Shown here piece by piece: positions 11,141 through 23,200 of a DNA stretch of 64,000 nucleotides (its first letter is position 1; each line of letters opens with the position of its first letter). The stretch is from Cladobotryum mycophilum (Eukaryota > Ascomycota > Sordariomycetes > Hypocreales > Hypocreaceae). The notes below the pieces were generated by a model. It was not told the origin of the DNA and searched no databases. It was given only the letters and a program-made list of their open reading frames with translations. The translations under genes and the position numbers were made by a program. Location: positions 1,054,001 through 1,118,000 of the forward strand of contig CM071590.1 of assembly GCA_036429605.1 (NCBI GenBank). The letters run 5' to 3'.

Positions 11141-14100
11141 CGCGTAAGAAAGCCACCGTGGTTGTTGTCGACTTTTGGAGTTTCAACGTAGGTAATATGC
11201 GTTGTGTTGTGTTGTGTGTATGATTCGCCCTGTTTTTAAAGTGCGTGACGCTGCTCCCAACTCTTTTGTTGCTGCAGATGCTTCGCCCCCACTGAATGCC
11301 CAATATACCTTTTTTGTAATTCTTTCTTTCCCAACCGATTAAAAAGAAAAAGACTCTTTTGTAGTCGCAAAGAAAAGAGAAGAGACGAAATATATTCAGA
11401 GATCGAAAAAAAGAAAAGAAAAGAAAAAAGAGAAAAAGAAAATAATTCAAGCCCACCCTTGGAAGGGGGTCTGAAGAATTTAGTTGATCAATTCAAGTCT
11501 CTCTTTCTCTCGCTGGCTCGCTGTCTCTTGCCTCGGGTCCTTCCTTTTTTGCTGTTGCCTCTTTTGGTGGCTGCTGAGAGACTGCACACGTGACCCCCCC
11601 GTAGTTTCTTGTCTCAAGGCGGCTCCGGAAGCGTCTTCTTCTCACCCACCTCACAGCTCACAGCCCTGTGGAGAAGTTGGAATTGGAGAAATTTGGGGGA
11701 TGTGATGACGATGGAGGCGGCGGCGGTTTCTTGAACTACCAAAAGTTCAAGTTGCTTGCTTGTTTTGTTGGTGGTGGTGATGGTTGCTGTTGTTGATTTT
11801 TCGTTGTTCTCACTTTTGTTTGTCTCTGAGACGGGGGAATCCTCTAGAGATTAATAAAATAAAAAAGAAGAGGGCTGCTTGGGGAAATTGTTGGCGTTTT
11901 TCGTTTCGGGTAATACAAAGAAGCTGTGCCTCGCCGAGAGATTGCTGCTTTATGAAACAAGATGAATAAACCCCCCAGTCCCAGGGAGAGAGGTATGCTG
12001 GATAACGGATGAGACCTATTTGTCAAGGCAGAAAACAAAATGACGGTATCCTGCTTGTTTTTAACATGAGAAGGGCCTCTCAAGGAAATAACTCGCCCGC
12101 AACTCGGAGGCACCGATTCGACGTGGCACAACAGCAAAAAAATTGATGTGAGTCTTGAAATGCAGCAATAACAAATAACGGCAACGTGCAGGCTTCCTTT
12201 TTGTTTTTGCTTTTAAACTTTTTTTGTTGAGAAAGAGAGGAGAGAGAAAGAAGAAGAAAGAAGATAAAAATAAAATAAAAACAAGACGAAGACGAAAAAG
12301 GATACCGAAGCAAGATCTTCTTCCTCTACTCCGTACCTTCTCTCCCTTCAATAAGCCACTTGCTTATTATTATTCGTGAACTAAGCGTCTCGTTCGTTCG
12401 TTCGTTCGCTTGATAGATGCATGCATACATACATAATACATTACAACATTACGTGGGGAATCGGACTCCGGCTTGCTTTTGAATGGGACAAACTTGACCC
12501 CCAACATGTATTTTTTTCCCTTTTCTTTCTTTCTTTCTCTCTTGTTTGGTTTTGACACCTCATTCTTCCGCCGCCCTGCCCTCTTTTCAACTTTGACCCT
12601 TGGCTTGGCTTGGTTGGACTGGACTGGACTGGGCTGGGGGACTGGGGGACTGGGACTGGGTTTCTTTCTTCATCCCACCCACACACCCTGTTGTTTGTTT
12701 AGCGTCACCCATTGTCAGTAGTGGCTTCGGCGATGCCGCGCTCCCTTGCATGGGTTGCTAGGGCTCCATTCCAACGTCCCGGCCAGCCGGCCCCACGTCC
12801 ACGGGCCACACACAAAATCACCTCCCCCTCCCCTCCCCATGCAACCTCCCATGGTGCTACTGCAAACTTGGCTTTTTCTTCCTCCCACTCCCCTCTTCAA
12901 GACCGACGAGATGGAGAGGAGGGGGCAAGAGGAGGCAAAAGGCTGGCAAGGTGCAAGGCTGGTCTTGAGAAGAGGGGGCGTGACTCGTGCTACCCATAGG
13001 CTATAGCACAACATACCTAGGTATGTAGTATAGCATAGCATAGCACGGCTAGATATAGCAGGAGGCGGCGGCGGCGGCGGCGTCGAATGTATCGGATAGG
13101 TACGTGTTTGTGTTTGTGTGTTAGGTAGGTAGTTAGGTTACCTGACTATGCAAGACTAGATAACTAGATGCTAGATACTAGTCTGGTTGAGGCTCCTTTC
13201 ACAAGCCCTGACCTCTTGATCCTTCTTAGCGACCAAGTGAAGAGGGCCCTTTTTGGATACCTGAAAAAGCGCAAAAATGTATCCTGTCGGGATATGGAAA
13301 AGAGCGTGAAATCCAGTTGGGGGCCATGGTACGCCGACGCTATCACTTACCTAAATTGATTTTGTCTTTATAGTAGTAGTAGAACCTTGTATGGTTTGAT
13401 CGGTGGTGTGTGTGTGTGTGCGTGTGTGTGGTTGTCTCCTTGCATGAAAGTTCAGGTCGAAGCAATATATAGACACACATACTTACATTTACATGCCATA
13501 CATGCATGCCTCATAGGGTACAAACACACTCACTTACATAGATGCGTGCATACATCAATCTATCATCATCTCGTATCATCTGGGTATTACTACTCCATCC
13601 GGTTCCATCTACGCAGATGGCGTCTATCCTCCTCCTCCTCTTCATCTTACTCCCCCTTCTCATATGACCTTCTTTCCTAGCACAAGGCAGAAACAATAAA
13701 AAAAATACAAGTTTGATACCCTTTCTGAGTTCTCCGAAGAAAAAATGTCTTGGCTGCTCTCTCTCACTCACTCTGCATCATGACATGGGGTCAAACCACC
13801 CCCACCCCCTCGAATCTCCAAACTTCGCTGGGTCAGACAGGAAACCCCCCCCCCCAATTTGTGGGGAGGCTGAAAAAGTCTGGCAAAAAACTTGGGCACT
13901 TATTTAGATAGTCCCCAGTGTCAGCGGCACGGCGACTGCGAACTTACGACTTTTGAACAATGTAGTAGCCTCATTGAAAAGAAAGAAAAGGGTCCCATTG
14001 GAAAAAAAGGTTTTTGACGTGATAAGACAGGACAATGAGGACAAAGTAAAGCTCGGCCCGTGTCGGTTCATCGGTATAGGCAGTAAATGACACATATTCA

Positions 14101-15687
14101 TGCCTGTCTCTTGTCTCTGTCTCTGTCTTGTCTCTCACGGACACAGTCACATCCATCGTCATGGAGACCTCGAATAGCCCTACCGGATGAGATCCCTCAA
14201 TTGCCATCCCGTCCCGTCCGGAGTACTCCGAATGGATCCCCATTTTGTCTCGCCGGAGATTTCGAGATGCAGATGTCGTAGCAATTGTTACTCTGTTTTC
14301 TCTCCCTCTCTCTCTTTTACTCTCCCTCTCCTCTTTCATAACACCCCCTCCCCCGATTCACATGCTGCATACACACACACAGAGACACAGGCACAGATGC
14401 AGACACGTACATATTATATGGGGTTCTCTCAATCTCTCGCTCTCTCGGGCCTCTAACTCAAAAACAATCACATTTTTCTTCCCTATCATGTGCATCAATA
14501 AGTTAAGTGTACTAATTAACTACCTTAATTCAACATGTATAAGCGTCAATGCGAAAGAAGGAAAAAATCCCGATGACGACGCCCTTGATCGTGCACTCCG
14601 TGCCGCTTGGGACACCCAGGGAGAGAAGAGGGAAAAAGACGCCATTGCTGATTGCTCTTCATAATCCTATGCCCATAATACACCATAGTAAGTAAGCTCT
14701 TGTGATATAGTAAAGCCTTGCTAACTTTAAAAATAAATAAATAAATGAGATAATTGACGAAAAACTCCAACGGGGTATTATAAGCCAGAGAGTAAGCTCC
14801 AAAGCAGCCTCCAAACTATAACACGCCCGTCCTATTGCGTCCTCTACATCGTAAAACAGAGATGACATGAAAAAGAAAAAGAACAAAACACCAACACCAA
14901 CACCAACACCAAACAAATTTCAAAAAAAAACCCCCTTCAAAGAAGAACAAAGCGCCTTGACCCATCACATGTACGTCATTTCAACGCGGGGGACCTACCC
15001 AAATGTATCCAAGGTCAAACGCCATTGTTGGGCACTTTGGTGATGATGTTGGCTCTTGTTTCGAACCCCCTAACCAAAGAAAGAAAGACAGAAAATCCAA
15101 ATGATCCCCCTTCACATTCAACCCCCTCCCTTACAAGCGAACAAATCACAAATCATAAACTTCGCCCAGGTCCGGTAGCCACTCTTTTTAGGAAAACGGG
15201 CAAAAAAAAACCAAAAAGGCACCAACTCGTCCAACGCCTCGGTAAGATCCCCTTGAGAAGAAAAAAGCTTTAAACAAAAACCCACACACACTCACGCAAC
15301 ACATCAACCTCCATGTATGCGGAGGTCACCGTGGTCCCGGAGCACTAACCCAGGGTAGCACCCTCCTTTCGAACGGGTGTGGTCTTAGACCCGGGCCTAT
15401 CACAGGGTCCTCTTTCTGCAAGTCAGAGCCAAGCCCTTCCGCCTCCGGGAGTGCCGATGGGAGGGGGTGAGAGGGGGTGAGAGGGGGGTGGTTGGCTTGC
15501 TGGTTCCCGGCATCCAGGGTCCATCGATGTTTGCTCCGGTTTGTGACGAATCGCAGGCTCCCACATCCGTCTTTACATTGCCCCATCCCCCCCAATCCCC
15601 AACTTTGCCTTTGCCGGGAGAGGAGGGGACAATCGGATATTGAATGCTTGCCTTTGGAGCTGCCATCCTCGTTCAGAAGACAATCTG
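11141..15687. other. Gene-poor stretch upstream of PDE1 (4.5 kb)
   Basis: No frame here shows a recognisable domain or a credible exon chain. The region is a patchwork of low-complexity DNA: TTTC/TTCT tracts (11380-11460, 12240-12300), a Gly-rich GGACT/GGGACT patch near 12620-12660, a GGC run at 13064-13082, GT/CA runs near 13406-13430 and 14370-14390, an 11-base C run at 13845-13855 and AATA near 14733. A GC-rich block at 15310-15660 stands out from its surroundings but fits no RNA gene that could be recognised. It is probably the long promoter and leader of PDE1 plus the 3' UTR of the next gene. Confidence 0.5.
13845..13855. repeat. Poly-C run (11 bases)
   Basis: Eleven consecutive C bases lie in the gene-poor stretch upstream of PDE1. 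Runs of 9 (10729-10737) and 13 (61862-61874) also occur, all intergenic or intronic. Confidence 0.9.
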
Positions 15688-18316
15688 TTATGCTGGGTTG
15701 GAGCTTGGGCCATCGCTCGTGACCCCATTGTGAGTCTGGTCAGTGCGGTTTACATCATCGGCGTCACCTGTACCAGCAGGAATAAAGTTGAAGGCGTCCT
15801 CGTCCTGAAGATCATCAGCCCTGAAGAGGTCTGTCAAATCCAGACCGTCCACGATGAAGTGGTCGGCAGGATCCCAAATACCCTCAAAACCACTTGACAT
15901 TTGTGTTGTAGAACCATCATCATCATCACCACCACCCGGCTGCCAGGAATTGAAATCTTGTTCATTCTGCTTGCCAGGTGTCGTATTACTAGTATCGGCA
16001 TTTGGCTCCTGTAACTCCTCAAGTTGGGCTTGGAATGAGTCTTGGTCCAACATGTCAGAGATAGTAGCCGGATTGCCTTGGGCACGAACATCGATGTGGC
16101 TTTGTCTCACGCTGTCTTGCGGTTCAGATCGTGATAGGGCTAGGTTTTCTTGCGGTTGGACGGCATCCAATGGCTGTGTACTACTACTTGCTGTGTCATG
16201 TGCACCTTTGCTGGGAGGTGCATGTCCGGATGTCCCAGATGAGCCTCTGGAGGCCCGTGTGTGACCCTCACCAATGCTAGGATAAGAGCTCTGGCTGCGA
16301 TAGGACGTCCTTTGACGCTTAGCCCGTGATTCGCCTTGCTCTCGAGGTGAGTCCAGGGGGTCAATGTGCATGATGGGTCTCTTAATCCCCTTACTCTGCG
16401 GCATGCGGGAATCCCAACTGGGTCCCGGTGTCTGATGCACCTGTTTCTGCATAGGGTGCCATTGTCTTAGCAAGGGAGTCCCAGAGGTAACAGCACGTTG
16501 ATTCACACCGGCATTGGAGCTTCGGGGGTCGCGACCGTTGCCTGAAGTCCGAGTCTGGAGCAAAGCCGGGCTGGGTGCGGTGCTTAGAGCTGAACCATGC
16601 GCTAGCCTCGGTGGTGTTATCAGGGCCAACGGGTTCAAGTATTCTTGGGCCAATTGTATCGAATTCATCGAATTGCCATGCTGTGGAATTCTTGAAAGTG
16701 AGTGTCTACTAGGTAGCATCCGAAGTCGAGGCTGTCCAGGAATGTGAGGGGGATACAAATCCTGAATGCTACGTCCGTTTCTCGCCTCGCTCAACCGTCT
16801 CCACTTCTTGGTATCCTTCGCCTTCTTGCAGGCCTCGACGTAAAGCCCCAAGTCCCCCATGTGTACATCAATCGTCCTCTTCTCCTCCTGGGTCTTGTGT
16901 TCATTACGCCTCACCCGCGCCTTTTGGCGAGCTGCAGTTTGGTTGTCGAGGTGATACTTGTTCAGTGCGTACGACAGCGTCTCATTGTGTGGTCGAGGGA
17001 CGCTTAACGGGCCACTGATGCGCCATTCCTTTGTTTTTTCTTCAATCCAAGGGAGGTATGACTCCCTGATGATGCCCGCATCCGTTAGCTTCTCTAGTGT
17101 CACCACACTCTTGTCCTCGTTGGGGAACTTCCGGTGCTCCGGCCGCAGCTTGCCAGACATATGGAATTCCAGGGGGTCAAAGACTTGTTCAAAGCACCAG
17201 AGATGCATGGAGCCAGCGACCTTTAATGGATCCTTGGTCCCGTCAGATGTCAAAGCTGGGGACTCGTCAAAGGCAACGCGTAGCCAACCAGCAGTGATCT
17301 TTCGGTTCGCAACAGGGCAATCAACCCATCGGCATAGCCTATCTTCAGGATCTAATCGATGGGTAGAGTGTGTCGGGGCTTGTTGGAGCCAAAAGATGGT
17401 GCCCTTGGGGCATTGTGTCACGTACTCCCGTAATTGGCTTGCGTCAAAGCAACGGTCGAGAAGCCACTGCCCTTGTGCAGTGTAAGAGAATAGATGCTGG
17501 TCATTGTATGCCAAACTACCCCATGGATTAGGAGCGGTGGCTTCCGCCCGGTACCTCGAGGATGGGTCTTGGCTCTGTCTTTCAGCTCGATGATGGCTGA
17601 TTTCCTGCATCGAATTGGATGGCTGAACATTCTTGAGAATGGCTCCAGCACGCGCCATCATATTTGAACCTACGGAATGATTCGAAAGATGCGGTTGTTT
17701 AGTGGGCAGGCCAGTCAGATTGGTGTGGCCCGTATGAAAGCCACTATAGTTTGGGTTCCTCGTGACATGGTTGACGGCCCAGGGGGTTCGTCTCAACTTC
17801 GTATTTCGGTTTTGGTTGAAATCCTGGTTCTTTGGGTTGTGAGTGCTGTTCGAATGATGCGTCTGATTTGCTGCAGATTTATTGGAACCGGGAAGGGGTG
17901 CGGATTTGTGTTAGTCTGTGCTGCTGTTGTGGCATCGAAGTCAAAGTTTGACCAGTCAAAGCCTGTCAGAGGATCTTCAACTACGACGATATCATTAGCT
18001 CCTCCGCTCCAGTTTCTCTTGATATCATTTGCCGCGAGAACATACCTTGCTCATGATTCATCCCTTGCGTCAAAGTCTGAGCCCCATGCAAGGTGGCATC
18101 TTGATGCACCGATGAAATCTCAGCCCCGGCTTCATCTGTCTGGACTCTAGTCATCTCAGCTCCCGGGCTCACTTTTTGCTCTTCTTCCTCGTCGCAAGGC
18201 AGGTAAGCATCCGTAAATAGGTCATCCGAAGGAAGTCCATCTATTTTCATCTGGGCGAGCCATTGTGAGCTCAAGTACGAGTCTCCAGCGTCATACGTAT
18301 CTAGAAAGGTATCCAT
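15688..18316 (-). CDS. Unrecognised, probably nuclear protein with a possible zinc site
   Basis: Two exons, 18316-18046 and 17980-15688, flank a 65-nt intron (GTATGT donor, CTAATGA branch-like site). The predicted product is 854 residues, if one base is added near the G run 17895-17898 where the frame otherwise breaks; the length is then divisible by three. The N-terminus is acidic. Around residues 305-355 lies a conserved-looking block with C-x4-C (LCRWVDC) and H-x2-C (MHLWCFEQVFDP) spacing, plus FWLQQAP upstream, which could bind zinc. It is followed by a basic region rich in Lys and Arg (TAARQKARVRRNEH) and a long Ser/Pro/Gln-rich tail with basic clusters and an acidic C-terminus. A nuclear regulatory role would fit but is only inference; no family was recognised. 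Confidence 0.72.
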
Positions 18317-20247
18317 AGTGATGGTTGGTGTTTAGGAATGTTCTATGTTTCAATAAGTGAAGCGATCTTGTTATACGGATCAGAATACTAGAAAGATGGT
18401 CCTCACTGGGAGACGAAGAGATATTGGCTTGGATTTAAATACATTCACTGCTTTGATGCCCGATGTTACAGACCGCTGAAGAAGGAACGGGCCAGTTCAT
18501 TGTTCCCATGGTGCCTTCAACAAATGGACCAAACCATTTTAGAAACAAGAGACGCGCGGTAACAATGAAAAAGAGACAGGACACAAGGCTGGTTGGTAAA
18601 TATGGTATATTGGATATTCTATACAATGGTCAATGGCGTTGACTTGTTCATTCATTTGCGCCGTTTGTTGTATTCGATTCATCTATCATTGACGGTTAGC
18701 AATGACTTCACAGCAACAAGGCAGACAATCGTTTATGAAGGAACAGTAAAGATCAGGAGAGCTCAAAGCAAACTTTCTTCCACATTTGGGTTCAGAACAG
18801 GTCTGTGAATGCGGTTATCATAAAGAGATGGATAGAATATGAATAAAGAAAATTGGATAAACTCACAATTACAATGGATAGAGAAGGCCCACGACATCCA
18901 GGCCAATCAATGGTGACTGCTCGAGATATCGTAAGCCTTCCCTCAGTGCGCTTGCACTGCTCATGAAAATGGGGGCATGAGAAATTAGCAATCATAAAGA
19001 AACTGCAATACAATGAGGCATTCCGAGGATGATGCTAAAGATGTAGAATCCACACAAAGAAAAAGGCAGAAAGGTTTCCCGCGAATGGAGGAGGCCTTTT
19101 TTTGTAGCTGTTGCTATTGTGGGGCCGGAATTCGGGTTAACAGAGTCTCCCCTCAGGGCTTTAAGCTGTCAAATTGAGGGGTACGTACCTGCCAAGATGT
19201 CATGATGGAACATTGGATGGATGACTTTCGATTTGCCAACACCGCCTGTAATTGCCATTAATGAAATCCACTCCAGCCTTTGGATTCTCAACTGTACTAT
19301 TCACCTAATCTCACTAAAAGCCAATCATATAGATATTCATCCAAATCCGAAGAAAGTTGTTCCCTACTACACCAGAAAATTTACGTCGTCACCAAGTATA
19401 TGGAAAACTTCAAACTGTTGGGCACTTTCTATCATCTATCAATATTATTACCTACTGGCTCCTCCAATTGCTTTCATCCATATGTCTTCTTTCTATGAAC
19501 TCTAGAGATCGACATGTCTGGGACCCAAAGATATGCAAAGGGAAATCTGGCTGGGACATATGACATGAATGGCACTGCATTTGCGATATGTCTTACTCCT
19601 GCCACTGTCGATCATTTGAGTAGCTGCATAAAATCTTGCCATTTTCATCAAGAACCTTGGTAAAGCAATTAAAATACGAATTAAATGACCTCCAATGGCG
19701 TATTTATAAGTATGTTGTTCGTTCCCTTTACTACCCCATCCCTGTTCACCTGCCTTCTTCAGGGTAGGCCTTGTTTTGAGATATCCATCCGCCATCTCAC
19801 CCTCGTGTTCGATCGGACCAGCTTCCTTGCTTGGTTGATCCTACTGCCAGGCGCTGTATTTGGCAGTCCGTGCCCTGGCAACTTAACCGCCCGCCACCAC
19901 AGATTAGCCCCTCGTTTCATTGCCCCAGTGCCCAGGGCCCAGTGTTCAGTGTCCAGTGCCTAGTAGATACTCCGTACGCCGTATGTATTCCGTAAGGTAG
20001 TGCCCAGACAGTCCCCGAGGCCAAACTTGGAAAGGACAGGGCAGCCACTTTCTTTACTTCTTCAGTCTCACTTGCCTGTGCTGTGTGCTGTACCTTGCCT
20101 TAACCTACTACGTCACGAGACTGACTCCCGTCTCTTTTCGTTTGTCTGCAGCGAGTCTGGGCATGGCCAAGCGCCAGATCCTGACTTTCTGTCAACCTCA
20201 GCTGCTGCGCATTAATTCAATACCAGCGCGCCATTGCTCTGTCGACC
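18317..20247. other. Divergent intergenic region (1.9 kb)
   Basis: This is the shared upstream region of the unknown minus-strand gene and the CPS1/DIP2 gene. No coding frame was accepted. Near 19925-19965 the motif CCAGTG/CAGTG recurs several times, and an ACTCCGTA octamer sits at 19969-19976. The 300 bases before 20248 are rich in CT and are likely leader. Confidence 0.5.
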
Positions 20248-23200
20248 ATGGCTGAATATAGTCCCGAGCTGCAGGCCAAGCTCCAGGACCTCGAGCGTGA
20301 GTTGGAGGTGAGTTATCAGCAGCGCAGCCCCTCTAGCACTATTACTATTCCACCATGTCCATTTCAATGTCCATGGGGAGGGCCAGTATCGCCTTGTTTT
20401 ATTTACCGACGTGACCTCCATTGCTAATATCGCGGCGCATAGGAAGGTGACATTACAGAGAAGGGGTAAGCAGCGCAGCGACTCGAATGACTAGCGACCG
20501 CTTTCTGTCGCCAAATCTTCTTCTTCACCGTCTAACGACCTTCACAGCTATCAGAAGCGACGAGCATTACTGCTATCCCAGTATGGCCAGCAACAACAGC
20601 AACAACAATCCGCCCCAGTCCCTCCACCACCTCGATCTGGCTTGCAAATACATTCTCCCGAAAGCTCCGCGCACCCCTCTAGCGATGGCCACCGAGGTTC
20701 TCTCCCAGCAACCGGCGGCAGCGATGGGTATTTCGACTCGGCCTATACCCAAGGCTCTCCCGTGCAACACCACAACTCGGGATATGGCCAACAGCAAACA
20801 GCCTCGTATGCATCATCTGAGGCGACTCCTCCCGGCCTCCTGCACCCTGGCGGCCTAATTGGCGAGCGTCCAGTACAGCACCGAGAATCGCTCTTCATAA
20901 TCCCAGGGTCAAGCGACCCGCCCACTAGAAGTGGAACAATGGTTTCGGGCGATTATGCGTTCAATCCAGATCAGCATGGCACCTATGCAGACTCCCATAG
21001 ACCGTCTGGTGGCGATGGCAGGTCGAGAACATTATTAGATTCTCAAGGTTTTTTCTCGGATTTTGCTGGTCAACAAGCCTATGATCAGAACCAACAGACC
21101 TATGACCAGAACCAAGTTCCGTACGATCAGAATCAAGGCGGCGGCGGCGATTATGGCGCAGCTCCGAGATACTCCTCTAGCGATGCGTTTTCTCCAACAG
21201 CAGCCATGGCCCCGCCCATGCTCACGGCTAGCGACCTCCCTCCCCCAGAAATTCTCGAATACCAAGTACCCCTCGAACCAAGAGAAGTCCCGTTTGCTAT
21301 CCATGACCCTCATGATAGTAATACTCCGATGTCATCTTTCGACAACATGGCCGCTGTACTGCGCCATCGAGCTCGTACAACTGCCAAGGTCCCAGCATAT
21401 TGGGTTTTGGATAGTAAGGGCAAGGAAATCGCCTCCATTACCTGGGATAAACTAGCCTCCAGAGCAGAAAAGGTCGCTCAAGTTATTAGGGACAAGAGCT
21501 CACTCTATCGTGGAGACCGAGTGGCTTTGGTATACCGCGATAGTGAGATTATTGATTTTGCTATCGCCCTGTTGGGCTGTTTCATTGCCGGCGTCGTGGC
21601 TGTACCGATCAACGACTTACAGGATTATCAGCGCCTGAATTTCATACTTACCTCGACGCAAGCGCACTTGGCTCTCACAACTGATAACAATTTGAAGGCT
21701 TTCCAGAGAGATATTACAGCTCAAAAACTTACCTGGCCGAAAGGAGTCGAGTGGTGGAAGACCAACGAGTTTGGTAGTTATCATCCAAAGAAGAAGGACG
21801 ACGTGCCTCCGTTGAATGTTCCCGATTTGGCTTACATAGAGTTTTCTCGCGCCCCTACTGGCGATCTGAGAGGTGTTGTGCTCAGCCATCGTACAATTAT
21901 GCACCAAATGGCGTGCCTGAGCGCAATTGTCTCTACCATTCCGGGCAATGGGCCGGGCGATACGTTCAACCCCTCTCTGAGGGATAAGAATGGAAAACTC
22001 ATTGGTGGTGGAGCAAGCAGCGAGATAATGCTCTCCTATTTAGATCCCCGCCAGGGCATTGGCATGATTGTCGCTGTTCTATTGACTGTGTATGGTGGCC
22101 ACACAACCGTCTGGTTTGACAACAAAGCTGTCGAGTTGCCAGGTTTATATGCGCACCTAATCACCAAGTACAAGGCGACAATCATGATTGCGGACTATCC
22201 GGGTTTGAAGCGGGCGGCTTATAATTACCAGCAAGATCCCATGACGACTCGTAACTTCAAAAAGGGAATGGAGCCGAATTTTCAGTCGGTGAAGCTGTGC
22301 TTAATTGACACCCTTACCGTTGATAGCGAGTTCCATGAAGTTCTGGCAGATCGATGGCTGCGGCCACTGAGGAACCCACGCGCTCGAGAAGTTGTGGCAC
22401 CGATGCTTTGTCTGCCTGAGCACGGTGGTATGATTATAAGTGTCCGTGATTGGCTTGGTGGCGAAGAACGCCTTGGAGTACCACTGAGGCTCGATCCAGA
22501 TGAAGACCCAGATTCGGGAAGCGACCAAGGAGACAAGGAATCAGAGAAGCCGGCTAATGGGTTTGCAAGTTTACTGGGCGGAGGAGCAGCGACACCAAAA
22601 GAGCAAGATGGAAAAACGGAGCTTGGCGAAGTCATACTCGACCGCGAGGCTTTGAAGACAAATGAGGTGGTGGTCATCGCTCATGGCGACGAAGCACGAA
22701 GAAAGACCTCACTTGAGCCTGGTGTGGTTCGGGTTGCTGCGTTCGGCTATCCCATTCCAGACGCCACTCTCTCAATTGTGGACCCAGAGACTGGTCTGCT
22801 TGCATCTCCCAATTCTGTGGGTGAAATCTGGGTTGATTCTCCATCCTTATCTGGAGGCTTCTGGGCTCAGCCCAAGAATACTGAACTGATATTCCATGCA
22901 CGGCCGTATAAATTTGAACCGGGCGAGCCTACACCCACTGCAGTAGAGCCAGAATTCCTGCGTACTGGTCTGCTTGGTACCATCATTGAGGGCAAGGTCT
23001 ATATCCTAGGATTATACGAAGATCGAATCCGGCAGAGGGTTGAATGGGTTGAGCACGGTCATGAGATTGCCGAATTCCGCTACTTTTTCGTTCAGCATAT
23101 GGTTGTCAGCATCGTCAAGAATGTCCCCAAGATTTACGATTGCTCCGCGTTTGATGTCTTTGTCAATGATGAGCATTTGCCTGTTGTCGTCCTTGAATCG

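Noticed and set aside
15310..15660. GC-rich block as SRP, RNase P, U3 or telomerase RNA
   Set aside because: The expected conserved motifs of these RNAs (for example a 1.5-repeat telomere template) were not found; only a single CTAACCC occurs.
17870..17980. Extra intron to explain the frame change in the 15688-18316 gene
   Set aside because: No donor and acceptor pair of sensible length gives matching phases; a one-base run error does.
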